Assembly: GCF_019392245.1 (NCBI RefSeq)
Contig: NZ_JAHXRL010000001.1
Span: 372,001 to 436,000 of the forward strand
From: Sulfitobacter sp. CW3
GTDB lineage: Bacteria > Pseudomonadota > Alphaproteobacteria > Rhodobacterales > Rhodobacteraceae
Reading direction: 5' to 3'
Length of the DNA stretch: 64,000 nucleotides
Numbering within the stretch: the stretch's first letter is position 1; each line of letters begins with the position of its first letter. The notes below the pieces were generated by a model. The model saw nothing but the letters and a program-made list of their open reading frames with translations, ran no database searches and was not told where the DNA came from. A program made the position numbers and the translations under genes. Below are positions 26,432 to 36,899 of this stretch, one piece after another.

Positions 26432-27640
26432 TTACTGGTGCCGCAACGCTTCGATCGGGTCGAGCCGTGCCGCACGGCGCGCGGGGAAATAGCCAAAGAT
26501 CACCCCGACCACCGCCGAAAACAGGAACGCGCCACCCACAACAGCGGGGTTGGGGGCAAAGGGGATCGCCATCAGGTTCGACGCAAAGATGGCCAGCATC
26601 AGACCAAGAACGATGCCGATCAGGCCACCGATCACCGACAGAACGATGGCCTCGACCAAAAACTGCATCAACACTTGGCCTGATTGCGCACCCACGGCCA
26701 GGCGAATGCCGATTTCGCGGGTACGTTCGGTGACGGACACCAGCATGATATTCATGATGCCGATGCCACCGACCAGCAGACTGACCGCCGCCACCGCCGA
26801 CAAAAGGCCGGTCAGCACATTGGTGATCCCCGACAGCATCGCGGCGATCTGCTTCATGTCCATGACTGTGAAATCATCATCCTCGCCTTCGCTGATGCGG
26901 CGGCGTTCGCGCATCAGCGCTTCGATGTCGGTCTTGGCGCGGTCGGTTGATTTCCCATCCTGCACCGACACAAACATCATCGCGACGTCGCTGTTTCCGG
27001 AAATACGCCGCTGGAATGTTTTTATCGGCAGGCCAATCACATCGTCCTGATCCGTGCCAAAAGACGACGCGCCTTTGGCTTCCAGCAGGCCTACGACCTC
27101 GCAGGTTAGCGAGCTGAGGCGGATGGTTTCACCGACGGGGTTGGTGTTGCCGAAGAGTTTCTGGCGCACGGTTTCACCAATGATACAGACCGCTCTGCCC
27201 GAGGTTTCCTCGGTGCTTAGGAACTGCCGCCCCATCACCAGTGGCCAATCCACCGCGTCAAGGTATCGGTTGTCGGTGCCGACGACCTGCGTCGTCGTGC
27301 TTTCGGGTCCAAAGATCGCTGTCATCGATGTTTGCGCATAGGGGGCAGCGGTGTCGACGCTGCCAATCTGGTCAATAATCGCTTCTACATCTTTCAGTTT
27401 GAACGCTTTGGCGACCGATTGTGTGCCCGGTCCCTGATCCATGCCGCCGGGCATGACCATCAAAATGTTGGTGCCCAGCTTTTCAACATCCGCCGTGACC
27501 TGGCTTGATGATCCTTCGCCGACCGTGACCATTGCGATCACAGCGGCGACCCCGATAACGATCCCCAGCACGGTCAAAACCGACCGCATTGTGTTGCGAA
27601 AGATCGCTTGAACTGCCAGCCGTATGGTTTCCCAGATCAT
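26432..27640 (-). CDS. MacB-like ABC transporter permease
   Basis: The 402-residue protein has a first TM at ~17-45, a large periplasmic core domain (~50-270), and three C-terminal TMs of the FtsX type (~280-395; LLVGGIGIMNIMLVSVTERTREIGIRLAVGA is the classic MacB signature region). In enteric MacB the ATPase and permease are fused; here they are separate and overlap by ATGA. Export of a small molecule, peptide or lipoprotein through the MacA-like adaptor is inferred. Confidence 0.9.
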   Translation of the reverse strand: MIWETIRLAVQAIFRNTMRSVLTVLGIVIGVAAVIAMVTVGEGSSSQVTADVEKLGTNILMVMPGGMDQGPGTQSVAKAFKLKDVEAIIDQIGSVDTAAPYAQTSMTAIFGPESTTTQVVGTDNRYLDAVDWPLVMGRQFLSTEETSGRAVCIIGETVRQKLFGNTNPVGETIRLSSLTCEVVGLLEAKGASSFGTDQDDVIGLPIKTFQRRISGNSDVAMMFVSVQDGKSTDRAKTDIEALMRERRRISEGEDDDFTVMDMKQIAAMLSGITNVLTGLLSAVAAVSLLVGGIGIMNIMLVSVTERTREIGIRLAVGAQSGQVLMQFLVEAIVLSVIGGLIGIVLGLMLAIFASNLMAIPFAPNPAVVGGAFLFSAVVGVIFGYFPARRAARLDPIEALRHQ

Positions 27641-28353
27641 CGTTTGCCACCTCCGCCGGTCGGCTTTCCGTCTCGTTCGACCTTGCCATCGACCATCCAG
27701 ATCAAACGATGCGCATATTCGGCCATGTCTTCTTCGTGGGTGACCATGATGATTGTCATCCCCTCGTTATCATTAAGACCGCACAGTAAATCCATGATTT
27801 CACGTGACATTTTCGTATCAAGATTGCCTGTGGGTTCATCGGCAAGGATCACATCCGGATTGCCGATCAGCGCCCGCGCGATGGCCACACGTTGTTGCTG
27901 CCCGCCCGACAGTTCAGAGGGCGTATGGTGCTCGCGCCCCTTCAGGCCGACCTTGCTGAGCGCGTCCAGCGCGCGCTGCTTGCGTTCGGCGCGGCCAACG
28001 CCCTTGTAGATCAGGGGCAGTTCCACGTTTTCCAGCGCCGAGGCCCGAGCCAGCAGGTTGTAGCCCTGAAACACAAACCCAAGATAGTTCCGGCGCAGCA
28101 GGGCGCGCTGCTCGCGGTCAAGGCTGGCGACCGGCACACCGTGGAACAGGTATTCCCCCGACGTAGGGCTGTCGAGGCACCCTATCAGGTTCATCGCGGT
28201 GGATTTGCCCGACCCCGAAGGGCCCATGATCGCGACAAATTCTCCGGTTTCTATCTTGAAACTGGCCCCGTCCAAGGCGCGGACTTCGGCCTCGCCTTTG
28301 CCATAGATTTTTGCAACTTCGCGGAATTCGATCAACGGTGCGGCATCGACCAC
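27637..28353 (-). CDS. MacB-like ABC transporter ATPase
   Basis: The 238-residue single ABC domain has Walker A GPSGSGKST, Q-loop VFQGYNLL, signature LSGGQQQRVAIARAL, Walker B ILADEPTGNLD and H-loop VTHEED. It starts with GTG one base after the adaptor stop. It belongs to the MacB/LolD type that drives mechanotransmission rather than import. Confidence 0.92.
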   Translation of the reverse strand: MVDAAPLIEFREVAKIYGKGEAEVRALDGASFKIETGEFVAIMGPSGSGKSTAMNLIGCLDSPTSGEYLFHGVPVASLDREQRALLRRNYLGFVFQGYNLLARASALENVELPLIYKGVGRAERKQRALDALSKVGLKGREHHTPSELSGGQQQRVAIARALIGNPDVILADEPTGNLDTKMSREIMDLLCGLNDNEGMTIIMVTHEEDMAEYAHRLIWMVDGKVERDGKPTGGGGKR

Positions 28354-28354
28354 G

Positions 28355-29611
28355 TCACGATCCCTCGTTCATGTCGACGATCACCATATCACCCTCGACG
28401 ATGTCGCCTGACAGGATGTGGGTCATCTGGCCATCGGTATCACCCTTTTCGACAGGCACTTCGATGGCGGCACCGTCGCGCAGCACCCAAACGGTGCGGG
28501 TCGACCCCGTGTTGGCATTCGCATCGTCACGGGATGGAATAAGCAGGCCAAGCAGGCCGCCGCCTTGGGTGTTGTCGTCGTCGGTGTCTTCGACCACTTG
28601 CGGCGGCGCAAAACGCAGCGCAGCGTTGGGCACCACAAGCGCGTCTTTATGTTCTGCGACCGTGATATCAGCCGTCGCAGTCATGCCGGGGCGCAGCATC
28701 AGGGCCGCATTATCGATGGACAGGATCGCCTTGTAAGTGACCAGCCCGTCAATGGTTTCAGAGGCATAGCGGACCATGGAAATGACCGCCGGAAAGGTCT
28801 GATCGTCATAGGCATCGACGGTAAAGCGTGCCAGTTCACCCGGTGCGACACGGCCGATATCAGCCTCGGATACGTCAACCTGAAGCTCCATCTTGGTCGA
28901 ATCCTCGGCGATGGTGAACAAGACAGGCGCGGATAGCATCGCGGCCACGATCTGCCCTTCATCGACATCGCGGCGCAGCACCAGCCCCTTGATTGGCGAA
29001 CAGATGCAGGCTTTGTCCAGCTCGGCCTGTTGCGCATCAAGCTGGGCCTTGGTCAAATCCATATTCGCATTTGCGCTGGCCAAATCGGCCTTTGCGCGGG
29101 CCAGCTTTGCCTCGGCTGCGTTCATGTTTGTGCGTGTGGTAACGCCGCGTTCATCCAGCTTTCGGACCGTGTCGTAATTCAATTCAGCTTCCAACAGACT
29201 TGCTTTGGCATTGGCAACCTGCGCTTCGGCCACGGCGTGGGATGCCTTTTGCACAGCCAGTTGCGCTTCAAGCTGGGTCGTGTCGAGCTGCGCCAAAATT
29301 TGCCCGGCCGCCACGGTATCGTTGTAATCAACCAGCACCTTTTCCATCGTCCCGGACAGTTCCGATGAAATCTCGACCAGGTTCGTGGGTTCAATGGAGC
29401 CTGTCGCGGTAACTGTGACCTGCAAATCGGCGCGGGTCACGGCCTCGGTCTGATAGGTAACGGCGCGCCGTGTCGCGGCCTCGGTGTTCCACCAATATAG
29501 GCCACCCCCAAGGACGAGCAAAATCGCGATGTAGTAAATCCAGCGCGGGATCGGATGCCGACTGTCACCAACCCCCAGTGTCGCTTCGATTTCACTTTGC
29601 TTGTCGGCCAT
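28355..29611 (-). CDS. MacA-like periplasmic adaptor (HlyD family)
   Basis: The 418-residue adaptor has one N-terminal TM (~23-41), a lipoyl/barrel-sandwich module (VEISSELSGTMEKVLVDYNDTV), a long alpha-helical hairpin (~110-200, Ala/Glu/Lys-rich), a second lipoyl half (CICSPIKGLVLRRDVDEGQ), and beta-barrel and membrane-proximal domains. ATG at 29611 has GGAG 7 bases upstream. It forms an operon with the two MacB-like genes. No TolC-type outer-membrane gene is nearby, so a shared TolC is expected. Confidence 0.9.
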   Translation of the reverse strand: MADKQSEIEATLGVGDSRHPIPRWIYYIAILLVLGGGLYWWNTEAATRRAVTYQTEAVTRADLQVTVTATGSIEPTNLVEISSELSGTMEKVLVDYNDTVAAGQILAQLDTTQLEAQLAVQKASHAVAEAQVANAKASLLEAELNYDTVRKLDERGVTTRTNMNAAEAKLARAKADLASANANMDLTKAQLDAQQAELDKACICSPIKGLVLRRDVDEGQIVAAMLSAPVLFTIAEDSTKMELQVDVSEADIGRVAPGELARFTVDAYDDQTFPAVISMVRYASETIDGLVTYKAILSIDNAALMLRPGMTATADITVAEHKDALVVPNAALRFAPPQVVEDTDDDNTQGGGLLGLLIPSRDDANANTGSTRTVWVLRDGAAIEVPVEKGDTDGQMTHILSGDIVEGDMVIVDMNEGS

Positions 29612-29933
29612 AGTTACGCTCCGATGAGGGGACCTAGGCTTCGTAACACCGTGCCCTATCGTGCCGCCTTGATGCATATCAAGCCGGGCGCAGATTTCAC
29701 GGCGGTCGATCCATCAAATATGGTCTGGATTGGTGATAGACCCCACAAGCGCATATTGGCGTCGCCGCGGGGCTGGATCATATGAAAACCGTCAGTGTCA
29801 GGCGTTAATGATCAGGGGCGTAATGTTTAAAATCGGCAAGAACTTGTGGCGGGGCTTAACAGCTTACAAAGACTTTTCCTCTTAAAGGGGGTGGCCGGCA
29901 ATTGGGTCGGTCGACCAACAAGAGGCCTTTCTA

Positions 29934-30512
29934 GTGCTGACTGTACTGCGCGCGTTCACGTTGATCTTTGGTTTTGTCGGTGGGGCTGCGTTTGCTGCCA
30001 ACACTGCCGAAGAAAATGCTTTGGTATATGTTCTGAAACAGATCGTTAACCTTGAACACGAAGGGACGATCTGGGCTGCACTTGCGAAAAGCAACTACCG
30101 CAACATGAATTTGGACGAGCGTGAAATACTCTCCCAAGACGAGCTGTGGCGCGCAGAAATTGGAACCAGCGATCCTGAACTGATCGGCCTCATCAGCGCA
30201 ACAGCGGCTTCGGCCTATCTGCGTACAGTGGTCGCTGAATCCGAAGGCCGGATTACCGAAATTATTGTGATGGATGCCACAGGATCGAACGCTGCCATCA
30301 GCAACGTCACCACCGATTACTGGCAAGGGGACGAAGCCAAGTTCCTTGAGACGTTCCCAAAAGGGGCTTGGGCAATTCATCAAGGAGAAATCGAATTTGA
30401 TGAATCTGCCAATACCTACCAGCGGCAAATCTCGGCTACCTTGGTTGACCCGATCATGCGGACCCCAGTCGGCGCAGTGACTTTCGGCGTTGATGCCGCC
30501 GCATTCCCTTAG
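29934..30512 (+). CDS. Exported PDC/Cache-like single-domain protein
   Basis: The 192-residue protein has a GTG start with AAGAGG about 8 bases upstream. A signal peptide ends near GGAAFA. The mature part (~22-192) resembles a PDC/Cache ligand-binding module ([37 protein letters not shown]) without any membrane anchor or signalling domain. It is immediately followed by the receptor at 30538, which lacks such a module. A role as a soluble ligand-binding partner for that receptor is inferred. Confidence 0.7.
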   Translation: MLTVLRAFTLIFGFVGGAAFAANTAEENALVYVLKQIVNLEHEGTIWAALAKSNYRNMNLDEREILSQDELWRAEIGTSDPELIGLISATAASAYLRTVVAESEGRITEIIVMDATGSNAAISNVTTDYWQGDEAKFLETFPKGAWAIHQGEIEFDESANTYQRQISATLVDPIMRTPVGAVTFGVDAAAFP

Positions 30513-30537
30513 TTCCCGAGTTTGTGAGAGTAAGAAA

Positions 30538-33072
30538 ATGTCGATGCCAAAACGCGTGAGTATCCTGCATTCAATTGCGACCAAGTTTGCCCTTGCCGCT
30601 GTGCTTTCTATTTCAATTGTGGTGCTGCCGTTGCTCATTTTGCAAACGGCGTCGCTTGGTCATCTCGCTCATGAAACCATGGGAACCCAAGCCGAAGATC
30701 GCGGCCAATTACTGGCCTCTGCGTTGCCCGCGCCGGTCGTTTATCAGAAATACGGCGATATCAACGACTTGTTCAGTCAATTCGAAGAGGGCACTGGAGG
30801 TTCGTTTATCAGCTATGTGGTGGTGCGCACCGATGGCACAACCGTCGCTGAATATGGCTCCGACACAGATGCGGCCTTGGCCGATTTCGCGCGCAGTGCA
30901 ATTGGTGCAGAAACCCGGTTGGTTTCAAAGCAAACCCAAGAGATCGCTTTCCCGCTTTTATTTGGAAAGACGCGAAATGTCGGCGCTTTTGCAATGCGGT
31001 GGTCGGCTGATCCGCTGGTTGATTTTCTGGCTGACACCCAGCTCAAATCCTTGATTGCCACCGGTATTATCGGACTGATCGCAGTCGTCGCGACGTTTTT
31101 GGCATTCCACGGTATTATTCTCAGGCCAATGTCCGCGTTAACCAAAACGGTCGAGGCTTTGCGGCACGGTGATTTCAAGGCAGAGGTTGTGAGCGCAGCC
31201 CGCCATGATGAATTTGGCACGATGGGTAAAGCGGTCGAGCATCTGCGCGCAGACCTCGAAAACGCGGCAGAAGGGGCACGTGAAGCAAGCTTTAAGCGTG
31301 AAGCGTTCAACAATTCATCGGCGGCCTTGGTGCTTGCGTATCAAACGGGCGAGATATTTGCGGTCAATCCGGCTTTCGAAGAGCTTTGCCAAAATCGGAT
31401 CACTCAGTTTCAAAGCTACTTTCCTGACTTCGACCCGAAAGACGTGGTCGGGCGGCCACTTGAGCTCTTTCATGTTCTCTCCAACAAAATGTTGGAGGAT
31501 ATCGGGGCTGATGACGGCGCGGCATTTGCGACAACGATTACAATGGATGACGTCCGCATCTCCCTTAAAATTAAACCCATACGCGATGGCGAAGACAACA
31601 AGATTGGTTTTGTCCTTGAATGGCAGGACGTCACAAATGTGTGGAAAAGCACTGCGCTGATCAACGAAATCAACGCGACCCAGCTTCGGGCTGAGTTTTC
31701 CCCAGAAGGACTGCTGCTGGATGAAAACAAGATTTTCTCTGCGACAATTGGCAGGCCCAAAGGCATGCAAGGAAGCGCGACATTGGCGTCTTTGATGTCG
31801 AGTGACGCCGAAGATTTGGTTTCAAAGTTAAAGAAAGGCCGCTCTTTCATTGGGAAAATGGTGTTTCGAGGCATAGATGGCAGCGATGTTATCGTCGAAG
31901 GCAGCATTACGGCAGTTATCGGTACCGACAAAAAGCCTTATCGGCTGTTCTTGTTGGGGCGGGATATCACCGAGGTAACTCAGGCGGCCGAGCAAGCCCA
32001 ATGGGATCGTGCAGAGCTAAGTCATGAGCGGGCAAAGGTCGTTGATGCGCTGCGCGTCGCCTTTAAGCGGCTGCGTGATGGCCATCTGCACGTGAATCTA
32101 TCTGAACCGTTCGCGGATCGATTTGAGGAATTGAGACAAGACTATAACAATGCGGTAGGGCAATTATGCCAAGCGCTTCGCGGTATTGCCAGTCGCGCCG
32201 AAACCATCCGTAACGAATCCCAGGACATCAGCGGAACGACTGAGGTATTGTCGCGTAGAACCGAAGGGACGGCTGCCACATTGGAGCAGGCAGCCTCTGC
32301 GTTGGACGACCTGACAGCCGCTGTTCGAGGCACCGCAGAAGGTGCCCAGAAAGCGGATAGTATCGTCGCGGAAGCAAAAATAAATGCGCAGAAGAGCGGG
32401 GTTGTGGTTCTGAAAACGGTCACCGCGATGGACGAAATTTCGACATCCTCCAAAAAGGTCGCCTCTATTGTCAAAGTCATTGATGACATTGCTTTTCAGA
32501 CGAACTTGTTGGCGCTGAACGCCGGTGTCGAAGCGGCCAGAGCCGGTGAGGCGGGGCGCGGATTTGCCGTTGTCGCATCTGAGGTCAGGGCGTTGGCCCA
32601 AAGATCATCCGAAGCTGCGACCGAGATCAATGGCCTTATTGCGCAGTCGGTTGCTCAAGTCAAAATTGGCGTCGATTTGGTTGGCGAAACAGGGAAGTCT
32701 TTGGAAGAGATCGCTACCTCGGTGCACGACATTTCAACACAGGTTTCCGAAATCGCGATTTCGGCCAGTCAACAATCACTGAACCTCGAAGAAATAAACA
32801 GTTCAGTCACGAAACTTGATCAATCGACACAGCAGAATGCCGCGCGATTGGAGGAAACGACCGCGGCAAGTGATGCCCTTAAGCGCGAAGCTGCCGCATT
32901 GGTTGAAACCATCTATCACTTTCAACTGGCGGAACAAATTGTTGATTTTGCCGATCGAAGAAACGGCAGCGAAATAGTACAGGCATCGGCAAGGGAAGAA
33001 ACTGAACGGGTACGGGTGCCGTTGAAGCAAGAAATTGCATGCTCGGCCACCGGAACATGGACAGATTTTTGA
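30538..33072 (+). CDS. Methyl-accepting chemotaxis protein with HAMP and PAS
   Basis: The 844-residue receptor has TM1 at ~15-38, a short periplasmic part (~40-160), TM2 at ~165-190, HAMP (~192-245), a PAS-like segment (~255-370: [21 protein letters not shown]), and a second PAS-like/HAMP-like region. The signalling domain has the hairpin tip [21 protein letters not shown] ~40-residue charged tail ends in TWTDF, which fits the x-[FWYH]-x-x-[FWYH] CheR-binding pentapeptide. ATG at 30538 follows GAGAGTAAG. It heads the chemotaxis cluster. Confidence 0.9.
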   Translation: MSMPKRVSILHSIATKFALAAVLSISIVVLPLLILQTASLGHLAHETMGTQAEDRGQLLASALPAPVVYQKYGDINDLFSQFEEGTGGSFISYVVVRTDGTTVAEYGSDTDAALADFARSAIGAETRLVSKQTQEIAFPLLFGKTRNVGAFAMRWSADPLVDFLADTQLKSLIATGIIGLIAVVATFLAFHGIILRPMSALTKTVEALRHGDFKAEVVSAARHDEFGTMGKAVEHLRADLENAAEGAREASFKREAFNNSSAALVLAYQTGEIFAVNPAFEELCQNRITQFQSYFPDFDPKDVVGRPLELFHVLSNKMLEDIGADDGAAFATTITMDDVRISLKIKPIRDGEDNKIGFVLEWQDVTNVWKSTALINEINATQLRAEFSPEGLLLDENKIFSATIGRPKGMQGSATLASLMSSDAEDLVSKLKKGRSFIGKMVFRGIDGSDVIVEGSITAVIGTDKKPYRLFLLGRDITEVTQAAEQAQWDRAELSHERAKVVDALRVAFKRLRDGHLHVNLSEPFADRFEELRQDYNNAVGQLCQALRGIASRAETIRNESQDISGTTEVLSRRTEGTAATLEQAASALDDLTAAVRGTAEGAQKADSIVAEAKINAQKSGVVVLKTVTAMDEISTSSKKVASIVKVIDDIAFQTNLLALNAGVEAARAGEAGRGFAVVASEVRALAQRSSEAATEINGLIAQSVAQVKIGVDLVGETGKSLEEIATSVHDISTQVSEIAISASQQSLNLEEINSSVTKLDQSTQQNAARLEETTAASDALKREAAALVETIYHFQLAEQIVDFADRRNGSEIVQASAREETERVRVPLKQEIACSATGTWTDF

Positions 33073-33118
33073 TGTTGTTAGTGAACACTCGCATAGGTTT
33101 TCACGGGGGGATCGTTCA

Positions 33119-33676
33119 ATGGCGCTCCATTTAAGCGAGGCTCCCGCGTGGCCTGATCATGCGGACGAGATGTTTGTCGCTCAGGGTGAATTCCAAGTCA
33201 CTGATGCACCCGATGTTGTCTTGAAAACCTTGCTGGGTTCCTGCGTGGCCACTTGCCTGTTTGACCCAGTGGCGCGCATTGGTGGGATGAACCATTTTCT
33301 GCTCGCGACGGGCCCTGACAGCGACGCCCATTCAGAGCGATATGGGCTTTTTGCTATGGAGATATTGATCAACGGACTGCTGAAACTTGGGGCAAGAAAG
33401 TCGCGATTGCGCGCCAAAATTTTCGGCGGTGCAACAATGTCGGGACGAATGGGCCATATAGGCGCAAAAAATTGCGAATTTGCGATTGGTTTCCTTGAAT
33501 TGGAAGGAATGCCTGTTGTTGCAAGCAGTCTGGGCGGGGGGCAGGCGCGCGCGATACGTTTTACACCCACCACGGGCCGGGTCAGTCAACTTTTGGTCGA
33601 CGATGACGAAACCGACGTTTTTATCCCGCCCGCTGCAAAGCGGTCTCACGACGATATCCAGTTTTTCGGGAAATGA
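33119..33676 (+). CDS. cheD: Chemoreceptor glutamine deamidase CheD
   Basis: The 185-residue protein has the CheD catalytic pair Cys42 (LGSCVATCLFDP) and His59 (GGMNHFLL), spaced by 17 residues as in characterised CheD. The C-terminal half holds the GGA...-like KIFGGATMSG and GRVSQLLVDDDE. It deamidates receptor Gln residues and can interact with CheC/CheY. ATG at 33119 is preceded by a G-rich site. No cheC or cheB lies in this cluster. Confidence 0.93.
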   Translation: MALHLSEAPAWPDHADEMFVAQGEFQVTDAPDVVLKTLLGSCVATCLFDPVARIGGMNHFLLATGPDSDAHSERYGLFAMEILINGLLKLGARKSRLRAKIFGGATMSGRMGHIGAKNCEFAIGFLELEGMPVVASSLGGGQARAIRFTPTTGRVSQLLVDDDETDVFIPPAAKRSHDDIQFFGK

Positions 33677-33680
33677 TGTG

Positions 33681-33956
33681 ATGACCTGTACAATAATGCT
33701 CCCCGATAGACTGCATTCAGGCAAGGCAGATGATCTAATCCAGCTGCTTTCCAGCAACAGTGGGCAAGATATCACGATAGATGGTCGAAAAGTCCTCTCT
33801 GTTGGCGCTCTAGCCGCAGAAATTCTCTTGCGCTTTCAAGGGTTTTGCCAGTTTTCCGGATACACATTCCAAATTGAGGCCTCTTCACATTTTGAGGATG
33901 ATCTAAGGCTTTTGGGAATGGCCGAGACACTTCTGGGAAAGGAACAACCGCAATGA
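33681..33956 (+). CDS. STAS-like small protein in che operon
   Basis: The 91-residue single-domain protein has STAS-like features (DDLIQLLSSNSGQDITIDGRKVLSVGALAAEILL and a late FEDDLRLLGM). The usual phosphorylatable Ser position is likely in ...VLSVGA.... It overlaps the next cheY by ATGA. Similar ssSTAS proteins open the che operons of several alphaproteobacteria; the precise role here is unknown. Confidence 0.75.
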   Translation: MTCTIMLPDRLHSGKADDLIQLLSSNSGQDITIDGRKVLSVGALAAEILLRFQGFCQFSGYTFQIEASSHFEDDLRLLGMAETLLGKEQPQ

Positions 33957-34321
33957 GTATTAGTATTCTCACGATTGATGATTCCCGGACGATGCGCGAC
34001 CTGTTGCGTTTGACTTTGGAGGAAGCTGGATTTTTCGTAACAACTGCAGAAGACGGTGCAGATGGCGTGCAAAAATTAACCGACGCAAACCCTGATGTCA
34101 TTATCACGGATATAAATATGCCGGTGATGGATGGGTTCGAGTTTATTGAAACCGTCCGCGGTTCTGGCCGGAACGCGTCGGTCCCAATTCTTGTATTGAG
34201 TACCGAAAACAGCGCCGAGCTTAAGGATCGGGCGCGAACCGTTGGTGCTACTGGTTGGATTGTGAAGCCATTTAACGATACGCGGCTTGTTTCGGCGATC
34301 CGGCGCGTTGCGAGGCTTTGA
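33953..34321 (+). CDS. CheY-like response regulator (first)
   Basis: The 122-residue single receiver domain has acidic pocket DD (9-10), phosphorylation Asp53 (IITDINMPVMDG), Thr/Ser in VLSTEN and Lys in VKPFND. It has no output domain. ATGA overlap with the STAS gene and adjacency to cheA identify it as a substrate of CheA. It is either a motor-binding CheY or a phosphate sink. Confidence 0.93.
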   Translation: MSISILTIDDSRTMRDLLRLTLEEAGFFVTTAEDGADGVQKLTDANPDVIITDINMPVMDGFEFIETVRGSGRNASVPILVLSTENSAELKDRARTVGATGWIVKPFNDTRLVSAIRRVARL

Positions 34322-34323
34322 AC

Positions 34324-36429
34324 ATGTCATCACTGATCGAGCTACGCGAAATATTTTTTCAGGAATGTGAGGAACAGCTTGAAGACCTTACCGATGGATT
34401 GAATGCGCTGGATGCGGCACCAGAAGATGCAGATCCTGATCAAATTAATAGTATGTTCCGCGCCGTGCATTCGATCAAGGGAGGGGCCGCGTCGTTCTCC
34501 CTCGATGCGATAGCGGAATTTGCCCATGAATATGAAGCAATCCTGGATGAACTGCGCAGCGGTAAGTTGGTAATAACCCGCGAAATTCTGGCTGTTTTCT
34601 ATCGTGCGGCAGATCATCTTGCGGATCTGATATCTTGTGGTGCCGCGGGCACAGACCCTGATCCCGACGCTCTCACGCGTCAGATTTCCGAGATTGAATC
34701 CTTATCGGGGACGGGACTTAAGCCAGCGCAAACAGATGACTTCCTTGCAGCATTCGTACCTCTGGCCATGGGGGCCGAGGGGCCCGCGCCAGCCGATGTT
34801 GGAATGAAAATCCCGCATTTCGATATCACATTCGCGCCGACCGCTGAATTATACGCAAACGGGCATGAGCCCGCGCATTTGTTTCGGGAACTTGAATCAT
34901 TCGGGCCGTTGAAGGTTAACGTTGAGTTAGACATAAATGCGGCCTGGGACCAGTCCGATCCGGCAGTGACCTGGCATTTGAACCTCGCCACCGATCGCCC
35001 AGAGAATGAAATTCGCGAGATATTTGAGTTCGCGGAGCCATACGCCAACTTCCAAATTCTATGTAGTCAGCGTGCCAACCCCGTGCTTCCCCATCCCATG
35101 GCAGCAGCAGATGATATGGCTGCAGTCGAAACGGTGGCGGATACGGATCAGCTGGGCAGCGGTGAGACGGAAAGCCCAATCGTAATACTGCCCAATCAGA
35201 CGTCAAAACCGCACGCGCCACGCAAATCGACGGTTCGTGTCGACTTGGACCAAGTTGATGAACTGATCAATTTGGTAGGCGAGTTGGTGATCACCCAATC
35301 AGTGATGAGCCAATCCCTTACTGAACACAGCGGCGTGGTCAGTCGGAAGGTTGCAGCGACGCTTGATGATTTCAAATCCCTGACCCGAACTATTCAAGAG
35401 GGGATCATGGCAATTCGTGCCCAATCAGTGAAGCCGCTGTTCCAGCGGATGGCGCGTATCGTGCGGGAAACAGCACAGGTCGCCGGCAAAGAGGTCCGGT
35501 TTAACGTAGAGGGCGAGGATACCGAAGTAGATCGCATCATGATCGAACGCTTGGTCGACTCGTTGACCCACATATTAAGAAACGCCGTCGATCACGGAGT
35601 AGAGACAGGACCGCACCGTGTTCAAGCAGGAAAAGAAGAAGCGGGAAGCATAACGCTGTCCGCCGCGCACCGGTCCGGTCGCGTCGTGATAGAAGTTACT
35701 GATGACGGTGCCGGCGTGCGCCGAGATAAAGTTTTGGCTTCGGCCATCGCCAAGGGGCTGATACCAAAGACGGCTCAACTAAGTGATGGTGAAATTGACC
35801 GATTGCTTTTCATGCCCGGATTTTCGACCGTGGAAGCCGTTACCAACCTGTCCGGACGTGGTGTCGGGATGGACGTTGTTAACAGTGAAATTCGTCGTCT
35901 CGGCGGTCGGGTTGCGATCATTTCTAGCCCGGGAGAAGGGACAACAATTTCAATTAGTCTGCCGCTGACGCTTGCGGTTCTTGATGGCATGATCGTCGAT
36001 GTCGGCGACGAAAGCTTGGTGGTGCCCATATCCACAATCGTCGAAACCATCCGCCCTGATGCATCGAAAATTCATCAAATTGGCCCGTCCTCCCGGATGA
36101 TCGCAGCGCGTGATATGATGGTTCCCATAATCGAGCTCGGGCAGGTATTTGGGTATGAAGGCAGGTCTGCCCCTCCCAATGGCCATATCCTTATTGTTGT
36201 TGAAGACGAGAAAGGGGAGCATTTTGCACTTGCCGTGGATCAAATACGGGATCAACGGCAAGTTGTTATTAAAAGCCTTGAATCGAATTACGGCCATGTT
36301 CCTTTTGTTGCTGCGGCGACAATATTAGGGGACGGTCAAATCGCCTTAATTATCGATTTAGACGAAATTACCCACGGGATATCTAGCACAACGTCGGCTT
36401 CTGGTACGCACAAGAGGGCATACGCATGA
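34324..36429 (+). CDS. cheA: Chemotaxis histidine kinase CheA
   Basis: The 701-residue kinase has P1 Hpt with His49 (RAVHSIKGGAASF), a middle segment including a P2-like domain, P3 dimerisation (VDELINLVGELVITQ), P4 ATPase (LTHILRNAVDHGVE; DDGAGV; GRGVGMDVV) and C-terminal CheW-like P5. It receives input from the two receptors through CheW and phosphorylates both CheY proteins. ATG at 34324 has GAGG 8 bases upstream; a TTG two codons earlier overlaps the cheY stop and is less likely. Confidence 0.95.
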   Translation: MSSLIELREIFFQECEEQLEDLTDGLNALDAAPEDADPDQINSMFRAVHSIKGGAASFSLDAIAEFAHEYEAILDELRSGKLVITREILAVFYRAADHLADLISCGAAGTDPDPDALTRQISEIESLSGTGLKPAQTDDFLAAFVPLAMGAEGPAPADVGMKIPHFDITFAPTAELYANGHEPAHLFRELESFGPLKVNVELDINAAWDQSDPAVTWHLNLATDRPENEIREIFEFAEPYANFQILCSQRANPVLPHPMAAADDMAAVETVADTDQLGSGETESPIVILPNQTSKPHAPRKSTVRVDLDQVDELINLVGELVITQSVMSQSLTEHSGVVSRKVAATLDDFKSLTRTIQEGIMAIRAQSVKPLFQRMARIVRETAQVAGKEVRFNVEGEDTEVDRIMIERLVDSLTHILRNAVDHGVETGPHRVQAGKEEAGSITLSAAHRSGRVVIEVTDDGAGVRRDKVLASAIAKGLIPKTAQLSDGEIDRLLFMPGFSTVEAVTNLSGRGVGMDVVNSEIRRLGGRVAIISSPGEGTTISISLPLTLAVLDGMIVDVGDESLVVPISTIVETIRPDASKIHQIGPSSRMIAARDMMVPIIELGQVFGYEGRSAPPNGHILIVVEDEKGEHFALAVDQIRDQRQVVIKSLESNYGHVPFVAAATILGDGQIALIIDLDEITHGISSTTSASGTHKRAYA

Positions 36430-36899
36430 GTTTTGAAGAACGAAGGAAATCTTTGAAAAAGATTGAATTCATTACGTTTTCAATCGGCGCGCAAGATTTT
36501 TGTATGGACATTATCCTCGTGAGAGAAATCCGCGGTTGGACGAAAGTAACAACGCTTCCCCATTCTCCGTCGGATGTATTGGGTGTAATGAATTTGCGCG
36601 GTGCTGTTGTTCCTATCGTTGATTTATCTGCGCGATTGGGGTTGGGGCGATATGAGTCCACCGACCGCGACGTGATTATCATTACACTGATTGGGGATCA
36701 GACGGTCGGTTTTGTTGTGACGGCCGTGTCTGACATTGTTGGATTGGTGCACGATGATGTTCAGCCAATGCCGAATATGGGCGGAGGATCCGAAAATATG
36801 TTCGTAAAAGGAATTGTAACAAAAAATAATAAGACCCTTCGTGTTTTGGACATAAACAACATCGCAGCAACCATGGCAGAGGCGCGTGAAATTGCATGA
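36426..36899 (+). CDS. cheW: CheW coupling protein
   Basis: The 157-residue CheW domain (EFITFSIGAQDFCMDIILVREI; VLGVMNLRGAVVPIVDLSARLG) links CheA to receptors. It overlaps cheA and cheR by ATGA. Base composition from here to 38.5 kb is visibly more AT-rich than the flanking operons. Confidence 0.95.
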   Translation: MSFEERRKSLKKIEFITFSIGAQDFCMDIILVREIRGWTKVTTLPHSPSDVLGVMNLRGAVVPIVDLSARLGLGRYESTDRDVIIITLIGDQTVGFVVTAVSDIVGLVHDDVQPMPNMGGGSENMFVKGIVTKNNKTLRVLDINNIAATMAEAREIA

